DNA of 64,000 nucleotides from Phoronis australis (Eukaryota; Phoronida; Phoronidae). The translations under genes and the position numbers were made by a program. The notes below the pieces were generated by a model. That model was not told the origin of the DNA. It worked only from the letters and a program-made list of their open reading frames with translations, and ran no database searches. Below, piece by piece: positions 23,541-36,043 of the stretch (positions are counted from its first letter, which is position 1; each line of letters begins with the position of its first letter). The stretch is from positions 474,404 to 538,403 of the forward strand of contig NMRA01000292.1 in assembly GCA_002633005.1 (NCBI GenBank). Reading direction: 5' to 3'.

Positions 23541-24699
23541 CAGGTGTCCACATTGCACTCGAGCAACGGATACGACAAGAGTGACGTCGAATGAGCAGAA
23601 AATGGAAAATGTGCCATTTCTACGACGTCGTCTCACGCTGTTGCCTTACCACGTCCCCCAGATTACGATTTGACCGAGACAATTTCGTTTTCTTCTGTTA
23701 AACAATAATGGCATTCTCATTCATTTGGTAAGGCAAGGGAAGTTATGGTACGACGTGTCACGTGTCGATTACAACGACATTTGCTTAAAAGGGTACCAAG
23801 CCCGTTTTGACCTATTAACACATATCAAAAATGATGTTTCCATCTAGTTCTTTGAAACAAAATAATACTCTGTAACCCTCAACAACTCTTAAATGTTTTG
23901 TGCAAAATTTGAAAAATACTTGCAAAATGTGCTAAACCGGGAAGGTGTGACCTACGCCTTAGACGAGTTACGCGACAACTGTAGGGAAAAACCATCCACC
24001 AGGAACCAAAATATCGTATCTGTGACAAAGAAAATATGAGTTTTTATTTGAAACCTGCTTTTATAACTCAAGTGGGACGCCAATAGTGTATTAGCAGGTG
24101 AAAGAACGTAAATTGGTTGAAATCCCGGAAACAGGGCTTTTAAAACAACTACTTAATCGGTTATCAAATGGTTATGATAGGTGCGAAACATTAGATTTGA
24201 TCTTCATTTGTGTGCACGGTATAACCTCGCAATTGAGTGTATGTGGAACATATGAGTAAGACTACGTTCATGCCTAAAGCATTTCTTAAAAAGAAAGCTA
24301 AGAGTTTATACTATATTTTTAGTATTTAACAACTACTCTAACTTTTTCATTTCACTCAGTGTCGCGTCACTCGCTGTGTGAAGTAAAATGGATAGGTAGC
24401 GTATTTAACATAAAAGGTGCGCATGTAATTGCATGCACCCAATTGTGGAACGTAGACGCCTGCGCCCAAGTGCAGGGCATTTGAGTGGAAAACCTTGAGG
24501 AAAACCACATTGTTCCGCATAGAGGTGCATGCTCTTGTTTGCGGGGTTATGCAGTAACTAATCTTTCGCATGGCGTTACAGGGACTGCCGTGTGCAGCCT
24601 GTGTGGACGGCTTTCTGCTTATGCATTTTTGACATAAGGGACCGTTCACAATCATCGCCATCTTCACGAGCGTACAGATCTTACTTCGCAAGTTTAGAC

Positions 24700-26174
24700 T
24701 TAAAGGCGAAGGCAACCTTTTTTCATGTCATTTTTAGCAAAAATAAGGTTCGTTGGTTAACCCAGACATATCTTATACTTAATTGTTATTAATATTAATT
24801 ACTCGTCCTCTACTCCGGAAGTGACGTTTTGGGAGGCAAGAATTTCGCGCCAATTTGGCTCTGCGTTGAGTTTAGTGTGAGGATTTGTACTACTTTTGTT
24901 TTCGGGCTGTTCTTCTAAAATTGTCGTCACCACTACCCATCGACGAGTTTTCTACGACAAACTAGGTTGTTAGGGAACCCAATTACGTTGTATTAATCTG
25001 AAAATGACTGGAGTCCGCGGCCCACATCACATTGACAGTAGTGACGTGAGTAACGGAGACATTGTTCATATAGCAGTGGTGACGAGGAATTTTTTCACAG
25101 ACAGTTAGTGGGTGGGTATACTTTGTATGTTTGAGCCCGAGTATAATGAGGCTGAGTATGCACAGGCACAACTGTACTTGCCCCAGTGTCTCGCGACACA
25201 CTCCCACTGAATGGTGACCTGAGCACCCAAAATGCTTACATCCCGCAGTGTGACTCCCTCGCTACACACCAGGCACTTTCTAAATAGCTCCAATACTTTA
25301 GACAAGTCCACAATAAACCTATCAAAGTTTGGCTCGCCGACATGTTTGTTGGACGACGAACTTTCCTCTTCACTGGGTGTCGAACTGGGCCTGTATTCAC
25401 TCCCACAACTCAGCATCGCTGCAGGGCTGCTCACAGGCTCTGTGTTAGAAACAACAGCACAGGGCGAATCACTGCTAGTTCCCAGAATTGCACGCTCTGT
25501 ACCTTCGGAGGCACGGGTGACAGTAGATGAAGTGCCTCAGTTACTGTAGTGGCCATAAATCGCGAGGCTTCTCGCTTCGATAACGCACTTCTCGGGGGTG
25601 GCGGCGGAGCACCGCCGGGAATCAACAGCTACGGTATCGCACCCTTCTTCAGGCTTTGTTTCGCAGAGACCTTTATCAATTCAGCGTACATATACCTCTC
25701 GTAATCTGACGGCAGAAAATGCTTGCCATACACTGCTTTGAACGTTGCGTTGACGGGTAACGCTGCATTCTTCACACGAGCGAGCCAAGTTCGGCAAAGT
25801 GTGTCATCCTTTGGAAAGCGATGCAAAGCCTGGTATTCCCAAAGCGCGCGTGAGACGATAATGAGTACTTCCCGGTACGCAGCAACAGAGTGGCATGTTG
25901 TCTGACTTTGTAAACAAAAGCAAACGACGTCGGACCGAACTTATCACAACCGAGGTAGAACGATGACTGACTCGACAGCTCTCACAGTCAGACTACATGA
26001 AAAGAAATTGGCGCGAAATTCTTGCCTCCTAAAACGTCACTTCCGGAGTAGAGCACGAGTAATTAATTAATTAAATTACGAAAAGCTGTAATTAAGTGAA
26101 AAATATGTCTGGGATAACCAACGAACCTTATTTTTGCTAAAAATGACATGAAAAAAGGTTGCCTTCGCCTTTAA
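24700..26174 (-). mobile_element. TTAA-flanked THAP-type DNA transposon, decayed (Kolobok-like)
   Basis: TTAA at 24700-24703 and 26171-26174 border terminal inverted repeats of about 165 bp, both starting AGGCGAAGGCAACC. The minus strand carries transposase remains. 25890-25640 encodes a THAP-like DNA-binding domain (CCVPGS, then LHRFPKDD, TWLARVKN, GKHFLPSDY) with one frameshift between the first two motifs and Tyr in place of the second zinc cysteine. 25434-25105 encodes a CLVCSEG...QWECVARH block followed by SASLYSG, resembling the zinc-binding linker of THAP-associated transposases. The catalytic part is absent. The ends match the two elements at 26632 and 37972 (consensus TTAAAGGnGAAnGCnACC), pointing to one superfamily. 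Kolobok is favoured because it combines TTAA sites with THAP domains. Confidence 0.7.
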
Positions 26175-26631
26175 GATATACATGGTGTCCAAAACTCAAA
26201 ACCCTGGAGATAGTTCCCCTTCATAAAGCTTCGTAAGTTAGCACTTATAATTTTATAGATAGTTCTGTCATGTTAATCAAGCTAATTCTAGCCAATCAGG
26301 TCAGGGTAGCATGTACAGCGAGAGTCATCTCAGACCCACAAACATTTGTTGTGAAAGAAAACGTTATATACAGAACGAACGAGGAAGTGTCGGTCTCTGA
26401 TAAAAACGTATAGCATAGACTTCACGATTAGATGGTTATACGCCTACATAAACCGTAGACTACCGTAATTATAAAGTATCTGTGAGTAAATAAGCACAAA
26501 GTGAAAGCTATTCAACTTCACGTTTCGCAAATACTCAACATTTTATTTCATTTAATAGTAGCTAATGTGAATTAACAATTCAACGTGGAACTATATCGGA
26601 ACACGATTTGCGGAAACGTCATCCAAGATAC

Positions 26632-28268
26632 TTAAAGGAGAATGCCTCCCTATTTAATTAGTCTTTTTTACCGTCTTAATCGGTCTATATCCACATCGCC
26701 TCTTACACGGTCGACCTCACCTTGCCGGGAGGTGTCGCGTTAACCTGCGATGAAGGTGAGAAACGACGCAGCGACGTCAGTGGTTCGTCTGGAGAGTGAA
26801 TGCCACTATATTGCGGTACCTCGTTCCCGCTTGTCCGAACTATGAAGCTGTGAAGAAAGCGGGTATATCGTTTTCTGGACTTCCTCGAGGGCCCGAAATG
26901 CTTAGGAAGTGGCTCGCGGTAGTGAAAAATGAAAGGTAGGCTGTTAATAGCAAGTATGATACCGTGAAACATCTCCGTGTCTGTGGCCAGCATTTCGTCG
27001 ACAGTAATTTCTCTGACAAATGCCGGCTTACCAAAGAACTATCCATACGTTCCGTTGCCTGCGCATGTTCACGGCGCCTCTCTAGTATTCCTTGTATTAC
27101 GGTTCGAACTGATAGCCTGTGAAACCTAACGATCCGACCCGTGAAGTCTTCGTCGCCTGAGCGAGTTGCCATGTAGACGTTTATTATTCTGCGTTCTGTT
27201 TCAAAATGAATTATTCTCATCCTAGCCAATGCTTACATGAAACTGAAACAAAGTCTGTCTCATTAGATACAATTTGTAATGCCTTGGAGTGCTCGTGAGT
27301 GCAAATGTTTTGAGAAGCCAGCAATGGATAAACCACTGCGTTACCGGCTTTTGAGGCCGCCAACAAAGGTAATTGACCGGGCACCGAGGCCGTGTGAGCG
27401 CATGCTAATTCAGTGTTTGTTGACAGAAAGCTGTTGTGAAACAATTACTCGATTTTATATGCTATGGTCACATGTTAGGGAAATCTTTATTTAGAAATAC
27501 AAATACATTATTCAAATCATTGTTATTGTAAACTTTTGCCCTGGAACAGGCGGGGAACCCCGGCGACATCGCGGCCCCCGACAAGTAAGTAGATTTTCAG
27601 TTTCGTGGCTAATTCATAAATAATTACGTGCACATTATTTCTTTGGCTCACTATTATAGTCTTTTCGTGACTGGAGTTTTAGTTTCCAACTCAAGCTGGT
27701 TTATGTTTGTGCCAGTCCCAGCGGCTGCGACGGGCCTGATCGGGTTCCGAGCCACTGGCCGAGATAAGAAGCGTTTCGAGTGTTTAGAACTCAAAAAATC
27801 ACAAGTATAACAACACAGATGTACGTTCTCCTGTCTGTATTTCATGGAAAAATGCTTCGAATTTATCTCCGAACAGAATCCAGATTCCTTAGTGCTACGA
27901 TCCTTGGTAAATTGGCCTAGTGCCGAACTTTGTAGGCTGCGGTGTTTCCAAATACAAGTAAATCCGTAACAGCGAAATAAAACAACACGTTTTTATAAGA
28001 ACTTGGTGTATTTTTAAGGGTTTTATATCGAAGTTTGATGATTTATTGGTGTTAAACGATGAATTCAAGCGATAAGCTGATACCAGTAACCCGTGTTGTG
28101 AACTGCTGAACAGAGTGCGGGTGAAACCAATTACGTCATTGGATAATTTCAAAACCTCCGTCTGCCGTCAGGTGTCAGGTAACACAACTGAACGTGCTGT
28201 TGTCGAGTAGAACTACTCCATCTAAATTGATACAAAATAGGTTGTTTTTGGGTAGCATTCTCCTTTAA
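26632..28268 (-). mobile_element. TTAA-flanked DNA element, copy A (1.64 kb)
   Basis: TTAA at 26632-26635 and 28265-28268 border the ends AGGAGAATGC / GCATTCTCCT. The element is homologous over most of its length to the inverted copy at 37972-39941. Shared translated pieces on the minus strand are KYRQEN...SKHSKRFLSRPVARNPIRP (27845-27700), GDEDF followed after a frame change by GYQFEP (near 27180-27100), and ATDTEMFHGIILAIN...SFIVRTSG...PLTSLRRFSPSS (26993-26720). Compared with copy B it lacks the segment with the WCxxxxC/CVCC cysteine domain. No intact transposase is present. Confidence 0.75.
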
Positions 28269-29104
28269 CACCAGACCATCACTGTGCACTACAAAAAATC
28301 AAATGCAATTGTGTGGAAGTAATTGTTCCATTATTTTTTACCGGTACACTTGCAAAGGACTTCTACCATATTGGCTTTGCACTTGTGGAACTTAGCAACG
28401 GTAACTACGGTAGGTTTCCTTTCGTCATAAGGGACCGCTCTCTGAGGGACAATGGTCACACTTTTCTTGTTTGAAATGGAGCACCATATCATATTAAGTT
28501 CCCCTCTCGGAGGGTTCCCATTTGAAGGGAACCCGAGGTGGAGGGAACCCGAGGCTAACTGCGTTTTACCATCCTGTAAATCTGGAACCGTCAATTGACC
28601 TTGGAAAGTTACTAAAATGCCAAAATGGCAGAGAAAATCTCAAAATATTTTTATGTAAACCACTTCAGCATTGCGGCCTGCGCCCCAAACAACCAAACGG
28701 TACTAAAAACAAATCCAATAAATCAGCATTTACCTGATGGAAGTTTTAAGAACTTGAAGACCGTTGTTTGTGAATTATACACACAAAGGCAATATTTCTG
28801 ATGGTTTTATTATGATAAAAATCTTCGTTGAAAATGTGACGGGACGTTCGTAACTTTACTCTTATTGTTATTCTTAATTAGTTGCAAATGTTCAGTTATT
28901 CTTATGCTAATGCCTTTGTTACGTGGGCATGTGGGTGCGACCGTATGTGTCGGGCACTTCGCTAGCGACAGGCTTAGGAGAAGGGTGTTTCCTTCCTTTG
29001 CTTTCATGAAAGTTGATCGTTATCATGTGCAATTGAACTGAAACGTATGCCTGATGAGAGGAAATACATATTTTTGATGTTCAGTGGAGACTTGCTCTGT
29101 TACA

Positions 29105-29223
29105 AAAACACGATTAAACTTTTTGTTTGAAAGCTTGATACAGAGTCGCTCGTATGTCTCGATTTCATGACACTTCAAGTTACTCTGTATCAAGCTTTCA
29201 AACAAAAAGTTTAATCGTGTTTT
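29105..29223. repeat. Perfect 41-bp inverted repeat (hairpin)
   Basis: The arms 29105-29145 and 29183-29223 are exact reverse complements (AAAACACGATTAAACTTTTT through GATACAGAG) around a 37-bp loop. Perfect arms imply recent origin or gene conversion. It could be a tiny MITE. Confidence 0.95.
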
Positions 29224-29275
29224 CAACGAAGTTTGTGTTAACAAAGAGCTGCTACCGAACTATACTAATGACAAA

Positions 29276-29329
29276 AATATCGACATTTTGCCCAAACATT
29301 TTTTAAGATTTGGGTAAAATGTCGATATT
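29276..29329. repeat. 21-bp inverted repeat (hairpin) next to the 41-bp one
   Basis: AATATCGACATTTTGCCCAAA (29276-29296) pairs with 29309-29329 with one mismatch across a 12-bp loop. The size and near-perfect stem resemble a small-RNA precursor, but nothing shows that it is transcribed. Confidence 0.9.
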
Positions 29330-30626
29330 GAAGACCGTTGCTAGAACCACATTATTTATGAAGAGGGAGAGTTCATGTGATACTCGCTGTGTAGATCAAA
29401 CCGGAGGGGTTGGATCATTTTAGTTTTCGACAAGGTATTCCTCGAAAAAATCGGTTATGGCTGATAAAAATAGAACCGATTGACGGCTTTGCGTGAAGCC
29501 CTATCCCTGGTTACACTGAACTGCACAACTATTCGATCGCGCGATTGGTCTACGACATGGTATAGGCAAAATCAGTCTCTAGTCTGTCTCCACGAAATTT
29601 CTTTGATTTTGAAGTGGTTGTAGAAACACTCTGCTCGTAGATTGAGTACATTCTTAAGCGACAAACAGTAACTGTTTGCGACCTTTGGCGTTTCATAATA
29701 CTGGACTACTTCACGATCAGGCTTTAAAGTTCCAGCATGAGTTAGAATGGCAAAGCATCGTAATACCAAAAGTCTCTAGTTACTTTCCACCCCTGGTATT
29801 CCAAAGAACTGACAGTTCGTTGTACCTCAGTCGAGACCATGCTTGTTGAATTTTAATTTTAAAAAAGTTACGCCGTGACAAGTCAACTTGAAGAGTTCGG
29901 CTTCAATCAATAATGAGCAACCAGTTCTTTTCAAGACCAAAATCCGCCCATAAACCTTGACTAAGGAACAATTTGAGGCTGATTTTATTACGAAATCGGT
30001 CTAAACAAAACTTGTTTTTGTGACGGAAGGCGGTTTCTTTAATTGCTCTAACAGCATTCCTCACAATCTCGTGACATATCATGAGAAATACGTATTGAAA
30101 AAATTTTTGCTGAGCCCTGTATATTTTGGAGGACTGGTCTCGTATACTTTTCAGTCCTGCTGTGGGAATTTTTTTACCAAATTTGATTCACGCACTCGCA
30201 CAGTGCGCATTCCGTGATTAGGGTTGAATTAGGTCAGTCGTCTTGGATAGCATAAATAAAATGAACATGATGTCTTGCATTTATGTTATGGGCCCGACTT
30301 TTGAGGCCTGCGCACGTTCGATGCTATTAAGGTATTAGACTCCCTGCATAATTTTTATGTCTCGGTTTTCATGACACTTGCGCCCTCTTTTGACAACGAT
30401 GCAAAAAGGGGTCTTGTTTTTTGCTGTCCGATGTGATTAATCGAAGGCCTCAGGTGGTCCTCATGGCTGTTATATCTAACAATTGCCGTCACCAAGGAAA
30501 GTGATTGACTTCGCCAGGTGGTTTCAGTTTTTGAATCAAATGACGTAAACTTTTCATATCCTTACTGATGAGCAAATTGTGACGTTTGTGCCTATTTTTT
30601 CTTCACGTATTCTATAAAGTTTATAA

Positions 30627-33600
30627 ATGGATTGTGAGACAAAACGGAAAAGCAAAGGTGATTGTGAACTAAAATTTCCAAGAATCTCGACACACCCTTT
30701 AAGGGGAAACACATCTCCTGTTATCAAAGTTGTTGAAAATGAAATATCATTTCCTAAAGTGCCTGATTGGTCATCGTCACGAGAATTTCAAGTGGGCAAC
30801 AACCAATCAAAGACACGAGTGTGGAAAAGTAGACACAAACGCAAACGCGTTGCTCTATTGCAGTGCGATCATGAACAAGCAGCCGGGAGACGGCGCTCAT
30901 TGCGTCGAGCGTCAGCGCGCACTGTTGATGCGGCCGTCCAAGTAAAAGCCCCTGAAGAAGGGAAGGACGAAAGAAAACTGAAGGTATAAACTCACAGGCT
31001 TTTCGCTTCAAGTTTCGCTAATTCAAGATGGACAATCTTTTTCTCTCACACATCGCACACCTGTTCTCACTAATAGGATTCTATTTGCAAGAGTATAAAT
31101 CTCTTCAGACAAATTTATTTCCTTCCTTTCTCACCATGATTCTTTTCTTACTAACGCATTGTGGTTTTCTCCGACTACGCTTCTTTTCCCACGAGCAATT
31201 TTAGGAGAAATATAACACTGTAAGTGTGGCAGACAAAATTTGTCTCTTTTGTAGGTAAATGTCTTTGTTCGATGACCAACGTGTTTTGAAAACTTAAATG
31301 AAGAAACGCAATTCGATTTTTAGCAGATAGACATGTAGGTCCTGGAAATCGCTCGTAAGTTCGTGTGTGTGTTGGGGAGTATTATTGAGTCAAACTCTTC
31401 ATCACTAAAATGACAACTGGCACCGATTCTATTCTCGTGCCATAATGCCTTCCTTGTTCAACAAATCGGAGTAGTACCTGATACGAAAGCTGTCGAAACC
31501 CTTCGCTCTTTGCGCGTTAAGTTACAACTGATGCATGATTCAGACCCCAGAGCGACTTGTTTCCAATCCCAGATCTGACATTGTGCTGACTTCTAAACGT
31601 GTTCAACCACTGTAAATGTTCTTTGTAGTAAATGTTTTCATCTATAACTGTCCTCGTTCACTGACAGCACTTTACTGGAGTTCCTATATCCAATACACCA
31701 TTCTCATGGCGTCAATTTCTAACATCCTATGATATTTCATAGTAGTCTAACACCAGGCAAAGATTTTCCATTTCAACCTGTGCCAAAATTGAATTACACC
31801 AAACCATCGCCTGAAGCATCCCGTCCATGTCCCTACCACCACTGAATGGGGCGCTGTCGTAGTGGCAGCCCATAAAGTTTTTTGGGCTCTGCGATAAACT
31901 ACATTAATATTATTGAGTCACTGAGTCAGGTGGACCAATATTTGAGAAGTACATTTCAATAATGGTTGAACCGAAGCATCGAACGGTGTATTAGAAAGTC
32001 TGCTGTATGATATTCCACCGAACACCGTACTTCGCCAACGAATTAGCAGATTTAGTGTGTTGATTAGTTAAAATTTAGTTGATTACATGTTTGATATTGT
32101 TTCACACTTCACTAATTTTTGCCAGACGTGAGGAAGATGACTTTTGGGCCGAAATTGTTGATATTTTCTGAAATTATTTCGACAGTTCTTCTGTTTTGTT
32201 AGCTTTTGCTTCATTGGGCTTCGTAACTATCAAAGGTAAAGTTTTGACTACAAAATTGTCTTCCACGGTCTTTCTCTTGTAGCCCCGTGTCTGTAAATAG
32301 ATATTTACAGACAGCTTACGCGTCTGGTACTAACGAATGAAGTCGGATTTAGATGTTGTTTCTACCGCGGGTACCAGAGTACAATCGAAAGATTTTCCGA
32401 TCATACCCCACCTACCTGATCACATCTTTACAACACGTTCATGCATGGCCTAACTGAACCACATTATCTTTCCGTTAGACAAGGATATGGACACGACTAA
32501 CAATGCGCAAAGTGGTAGGGGTTCTCCACCCTCGGAATTTTCCACACACTGATCGTACTAAAGGTAAGTCATCTGGGTTGACGTACCTAAGATTCTCGCC
32601 GTCCGGGGCGGTGGACAAAGGTGTTCCCCGCCCCGCCATCTTTGATGTACCATTCATATCTCTCGAATTACTTGACAATGCCTGGGGTTCTTTGGCTTGA
32701 TCCTTATGTTAACCGACGTGTTTATTTTTCATACTTCCACGCTTATTCATGGTCAAAGTCACGGGATAATTTCTAAATCACTGCTAACAGTCAGAACACG
32801 GTATGTATGTGCAAGTTTTGTAAGAAATTGTCATTCTTTTTGGATGTGTTGTACTGGAGCCTAACCTAGTGTTCCACCACCCACGTAAGCACGTGTTGCG
32901 CGTGCTCAAAACGCTACATAATTTCCACGAAAAGGAGGTGTTATTTCAATTACAAATTGTTTAAGGCAATGACTAAGCGGTAAAATTCCTAGATCAGGAT
33001 CGAAAAAGTATCTCAAAATGATCATTTGGACAAAGAATTCGATTGAGTTCTTATGAAACTTGAACATATATGCTGTGGTTTGAGTATTATGCGCGTTTTT
33101 GAGGAGAAGATTGTGGTGATTGGGAAATTATAACGTTACCTTGAACTTGTATAACCTTGAAATTATCAAAAATAAATTGGGCACCCTGGTTAACTCAAGA
33201 ATTGATCCAGAGAACATGAGATTCCTTCAAGTGGTTCGAGGGATATAAATAATTAAACTTGCAATTTGGTGTTACGCTCCCACTTGACAATTGCTGAGCA
33301 AAATCTCAGTCTTTTGCTCAAGTGAGATTTGATTGTTTTTGAGACATAATTATGGGAGCGTAAACCAAATTTCTGACTAAAGTCTTAATTCTCTTTTTAC
33401 CAAACGAATCCCTGGACTAAACCCCCAAGTGGTTGAAACCTCTTTCCAATACAAAGCCGCAGTTGCAAAATAAGCGCCATATTCGCAAGTAAATAATAGA
33501 AATTGCCATTCACACAAATAGCATATGATACACAAACGAAAACTTGATCACCGATTTGGTCCACGTTTACGTGTTTGCAAATCTGAAGTGTTTTGAACCA

Positions 33601-36043
33601 CACTTCTGCCTGGGGTCCTCCTGTAATTAAATTATTTACTCTTACCTTATATTAAAGTGCTTAAAATTACCAATTTCATATAACAAACACAAAAAAGAAC
33701 CCCACCAGACAACCAGTTGCCAAATTAGAACACCCACAAACACTGTCTGATGATATGTTAATGAGGTGGTCTCGAGTTACGAGTATTTATTGGTCGAAAC
33801 ATACTACGGGAAATGGGGACAACCAATCACAGCACTAGTCTTCCTTAATTGTGTTTGGTGTAATTAGTCGTCACAAATTGCTGCTCTTTTTTCCGTGAAC
33901 GTGGTATAGTAAAAATGGTGAGGCGTTGAGTTTGTGGTCGTTGTGACAACTCAGTATTTGTCCACGATGTAACTTCTTTAGCTTTCCCGCGAGTTATCGG
34001 AAAAGCGCGAATATGGCACAAGCTTTTACAAAAAAGCACGCATGATGGTGGACATGACACATAGGCGCTGGGTGCGTTCATAAGTCACACTTCTGCTCAT
34101 GGCGCTGAAAAACTTTCCCTTAAAGTCGTTTTTCTTCTATTTCCCGTTTTTGATATATGGAATTCATAGTTGTCCTTGATATGCAATATTATGTCTGAAG
34201 GTATAATGATGCTGACAATGCAGTCGTTTGTCAAAACACTAAGTGGTGATTTTAAGCACTTTACAGTCCAACACAGCTTAGAAAGATGTCGCTGGCTGGG
34301 TTTTTAAACTACTTTGCTCTGTGGGGGTTCGCTTGACCTAAAGTAACTCACCAGTTACAGGTCAGTCTTGGCTTAATGTCAATTCTCAAACATTGTATAC
34401 AATCTAAGAGTGAAGTTCTCTGTGCACAACTGACAAAGTTGACTTCCTTAAGATAATTTCTGCAAATTAAGGAAACAGTTTGAAATGAAGTGAGTTGCTG
34501 AAGCAGACAGGTCTGTATCAGTTGTCCAAATAACTACAAGACCCGACACCAGGCGCCTTAAAGTTAACAATGGAAGCTGCATGATAGCTGACCGACACTG
34601 CCCCAAGAGGGCGCACGTTATTTTTTTGTGCACCATTACGATACTGTGTTCTAAGTCAGGGACCTATTATGTAAAGAGTGCATGCCAAACTGCCCCCCAA
34701 CAGTCGTCTCTGTTTCCTACTCCCCAACAAATGAGAAGCCGCACATAAAAGCGAATTGAGCGCAACCCGTGCAAGGATCTATTTGACTACAAGGGGGCCT
34801 TCGATCAGGGAAAGCCTACTTTCTGGATAATCCGGCACTGGTAGCACAAAGAACTCCACTCTTAAATGTTGGATCAAGCCGAATGAACTTATTTGGTGAA
34901 ACTTTACAAAATCTGTTTCACGGTCAGGATTCGAGGCTAAAGTCGGCGGCGAAATTATAACATTTGATGTGAACGAATACAAGCGTCGTGGTCATTCGGG
35001 CAACCCGCTCAGCATGCTACGTCGTAGCACTTGTATACTGCTACTGAAGTTTCCAGAACGAAGGACACTTGAGGACATTAGGAACATACACGTAGGCATT
35101 GTTAAAAGTGTTATAAACCGACCTTCCGTCAAAAACAAATGATTTAGAATACGTAGTCGTCATGGAAATGGTCTTATCTTATTCCTTAAAAAGTTCCTAC
35201 AACGGCTTTTTGCACTTTTTGAGGCTTTAGATGGTGTAAAATAAATTTTCATATGAAATCCAACAAAAGAAACACTTATTTTAGGAAATAAATGAGGAAT
35301 TGTGAATTTGAAAAATGATGATTTTTGGTTTTCCGCCACGTGATGTCATCAGTGGAAGGCGTTGATCAGTTGACTGCATTTATGGAATAGCGGATTGTAG
35401 TAAAACTAGAAAAACTAAAACGACGAGCGTCGGATAGTAGTGATTTTGTAAGATACGATGACTTAAAGAGCGAGCTTGGCGAGTATTATGAAGATATGTA
35501 TGGAGATGGGGATGAAAAGGACACCCAAGGCAAAGGTATAATAGAAAATGAGAGCTTGCCATAGCGACAGATTTTGCGTGTTTGAGGCCGTACTAACTCG
35601 ACAGTTCCGCACCGGCGTCTTCGGCGGAGCCTACTCCGCCTGTTTATGGTGTCAGTTGGCACAAATCAACTAGGTTGTCTACGTGTGCATTTATAGAACT
35701 TCTTGCTGTTGAGCTGTCCCGTGCCTGAGGAAATTTGGATTTCGTGAATGTGACTTCTTAAAATCATAATTATGATCTGTTTAACATTCGATCTATCCCT
35801 TCAAGACTAGAACACGATCGGATTTTTATCAGGTCTCGCGACTTTAATCGGCGACTACTTGTGTCAATTCAACAAGTACGCACCATGCGATTTTTCGTCG
35901 TGACCGAACAAACATATCTAATACTAGCTGTATACGAAACGATTTTTTATCGCCGATATTGCACAATTGTCTTTACTTAAGTTAGAGTTGATTTCTTGGC
36001 TGGGAAAGAAATGTTGTTCGTTAAATTAATTCTGTGGTTCCAG
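30627..36043 (+). CDS. Possible 5' coding exons of the CNBD2-like gene
   Basis: Four candidate exons join in phase to the secure exon at 37134. They are 30627-30983 (starts MDCETKRKSKGD; 119 codons of basic, low-complexity sequence; donor GTATAA), 32479-32563 (after TTAG; TRIWTRLTMRKVVGV; donor GTAAGT), 35410-35535 (after CTAG; KLKRRASDSSDFVRYDDLKS, then an acidic YYEDMYGDGDE stretch; donor GTATAA) and 35982-36043 (after TTTACTTAAG; RVDFLAGKEMLFVK; donor GTGGGT). The third reads most like real coding sequence. It can also start at 35391 if the second exon is skipped. CNBD2 proteins have a poorly conserved N-terminal region before the first cyclic-nucleotide domain, so homology cannot confirm these. 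They could be non-coding or belong to alternative transcripts. Confidence 0.35.
33263..33370. mobile_element. Mini hairpin element, ~108 bp
   Basis: AATTTGGTGTTACGCTCCCA at 33263 pairs with TGGGAGCGTAAACCAAATT ending at 33370. Inner blocks (GCTGAGCAAAATCTCA / TGAGATTTGAT) extend the imperfect stem. It is typical of a very short MITE, lying in an intron of the CNBD2-like gene if the 5' exons are right. Confidence 0.7.

Larger units (their letters stand above)
28269..30626. other. Intergenic stretch with hairpin repeats
   Basis: Between element A and the first possible CNBD2-like exon I see no gene. The stretch contains short CGAGGGAACCC-type repeats at about 28500-28550 and two strong hairpins at 29105-29223 and 29276-29329, listed separately. 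Confidence 0.4.

Noticed and set aside
23298-23636. 112-codon minus-strand frame with periodic LxGLQNxx peptide
   Set aside because: The periodicity is the ~24-28-bp minisatellite itself; no start context or splice signals.
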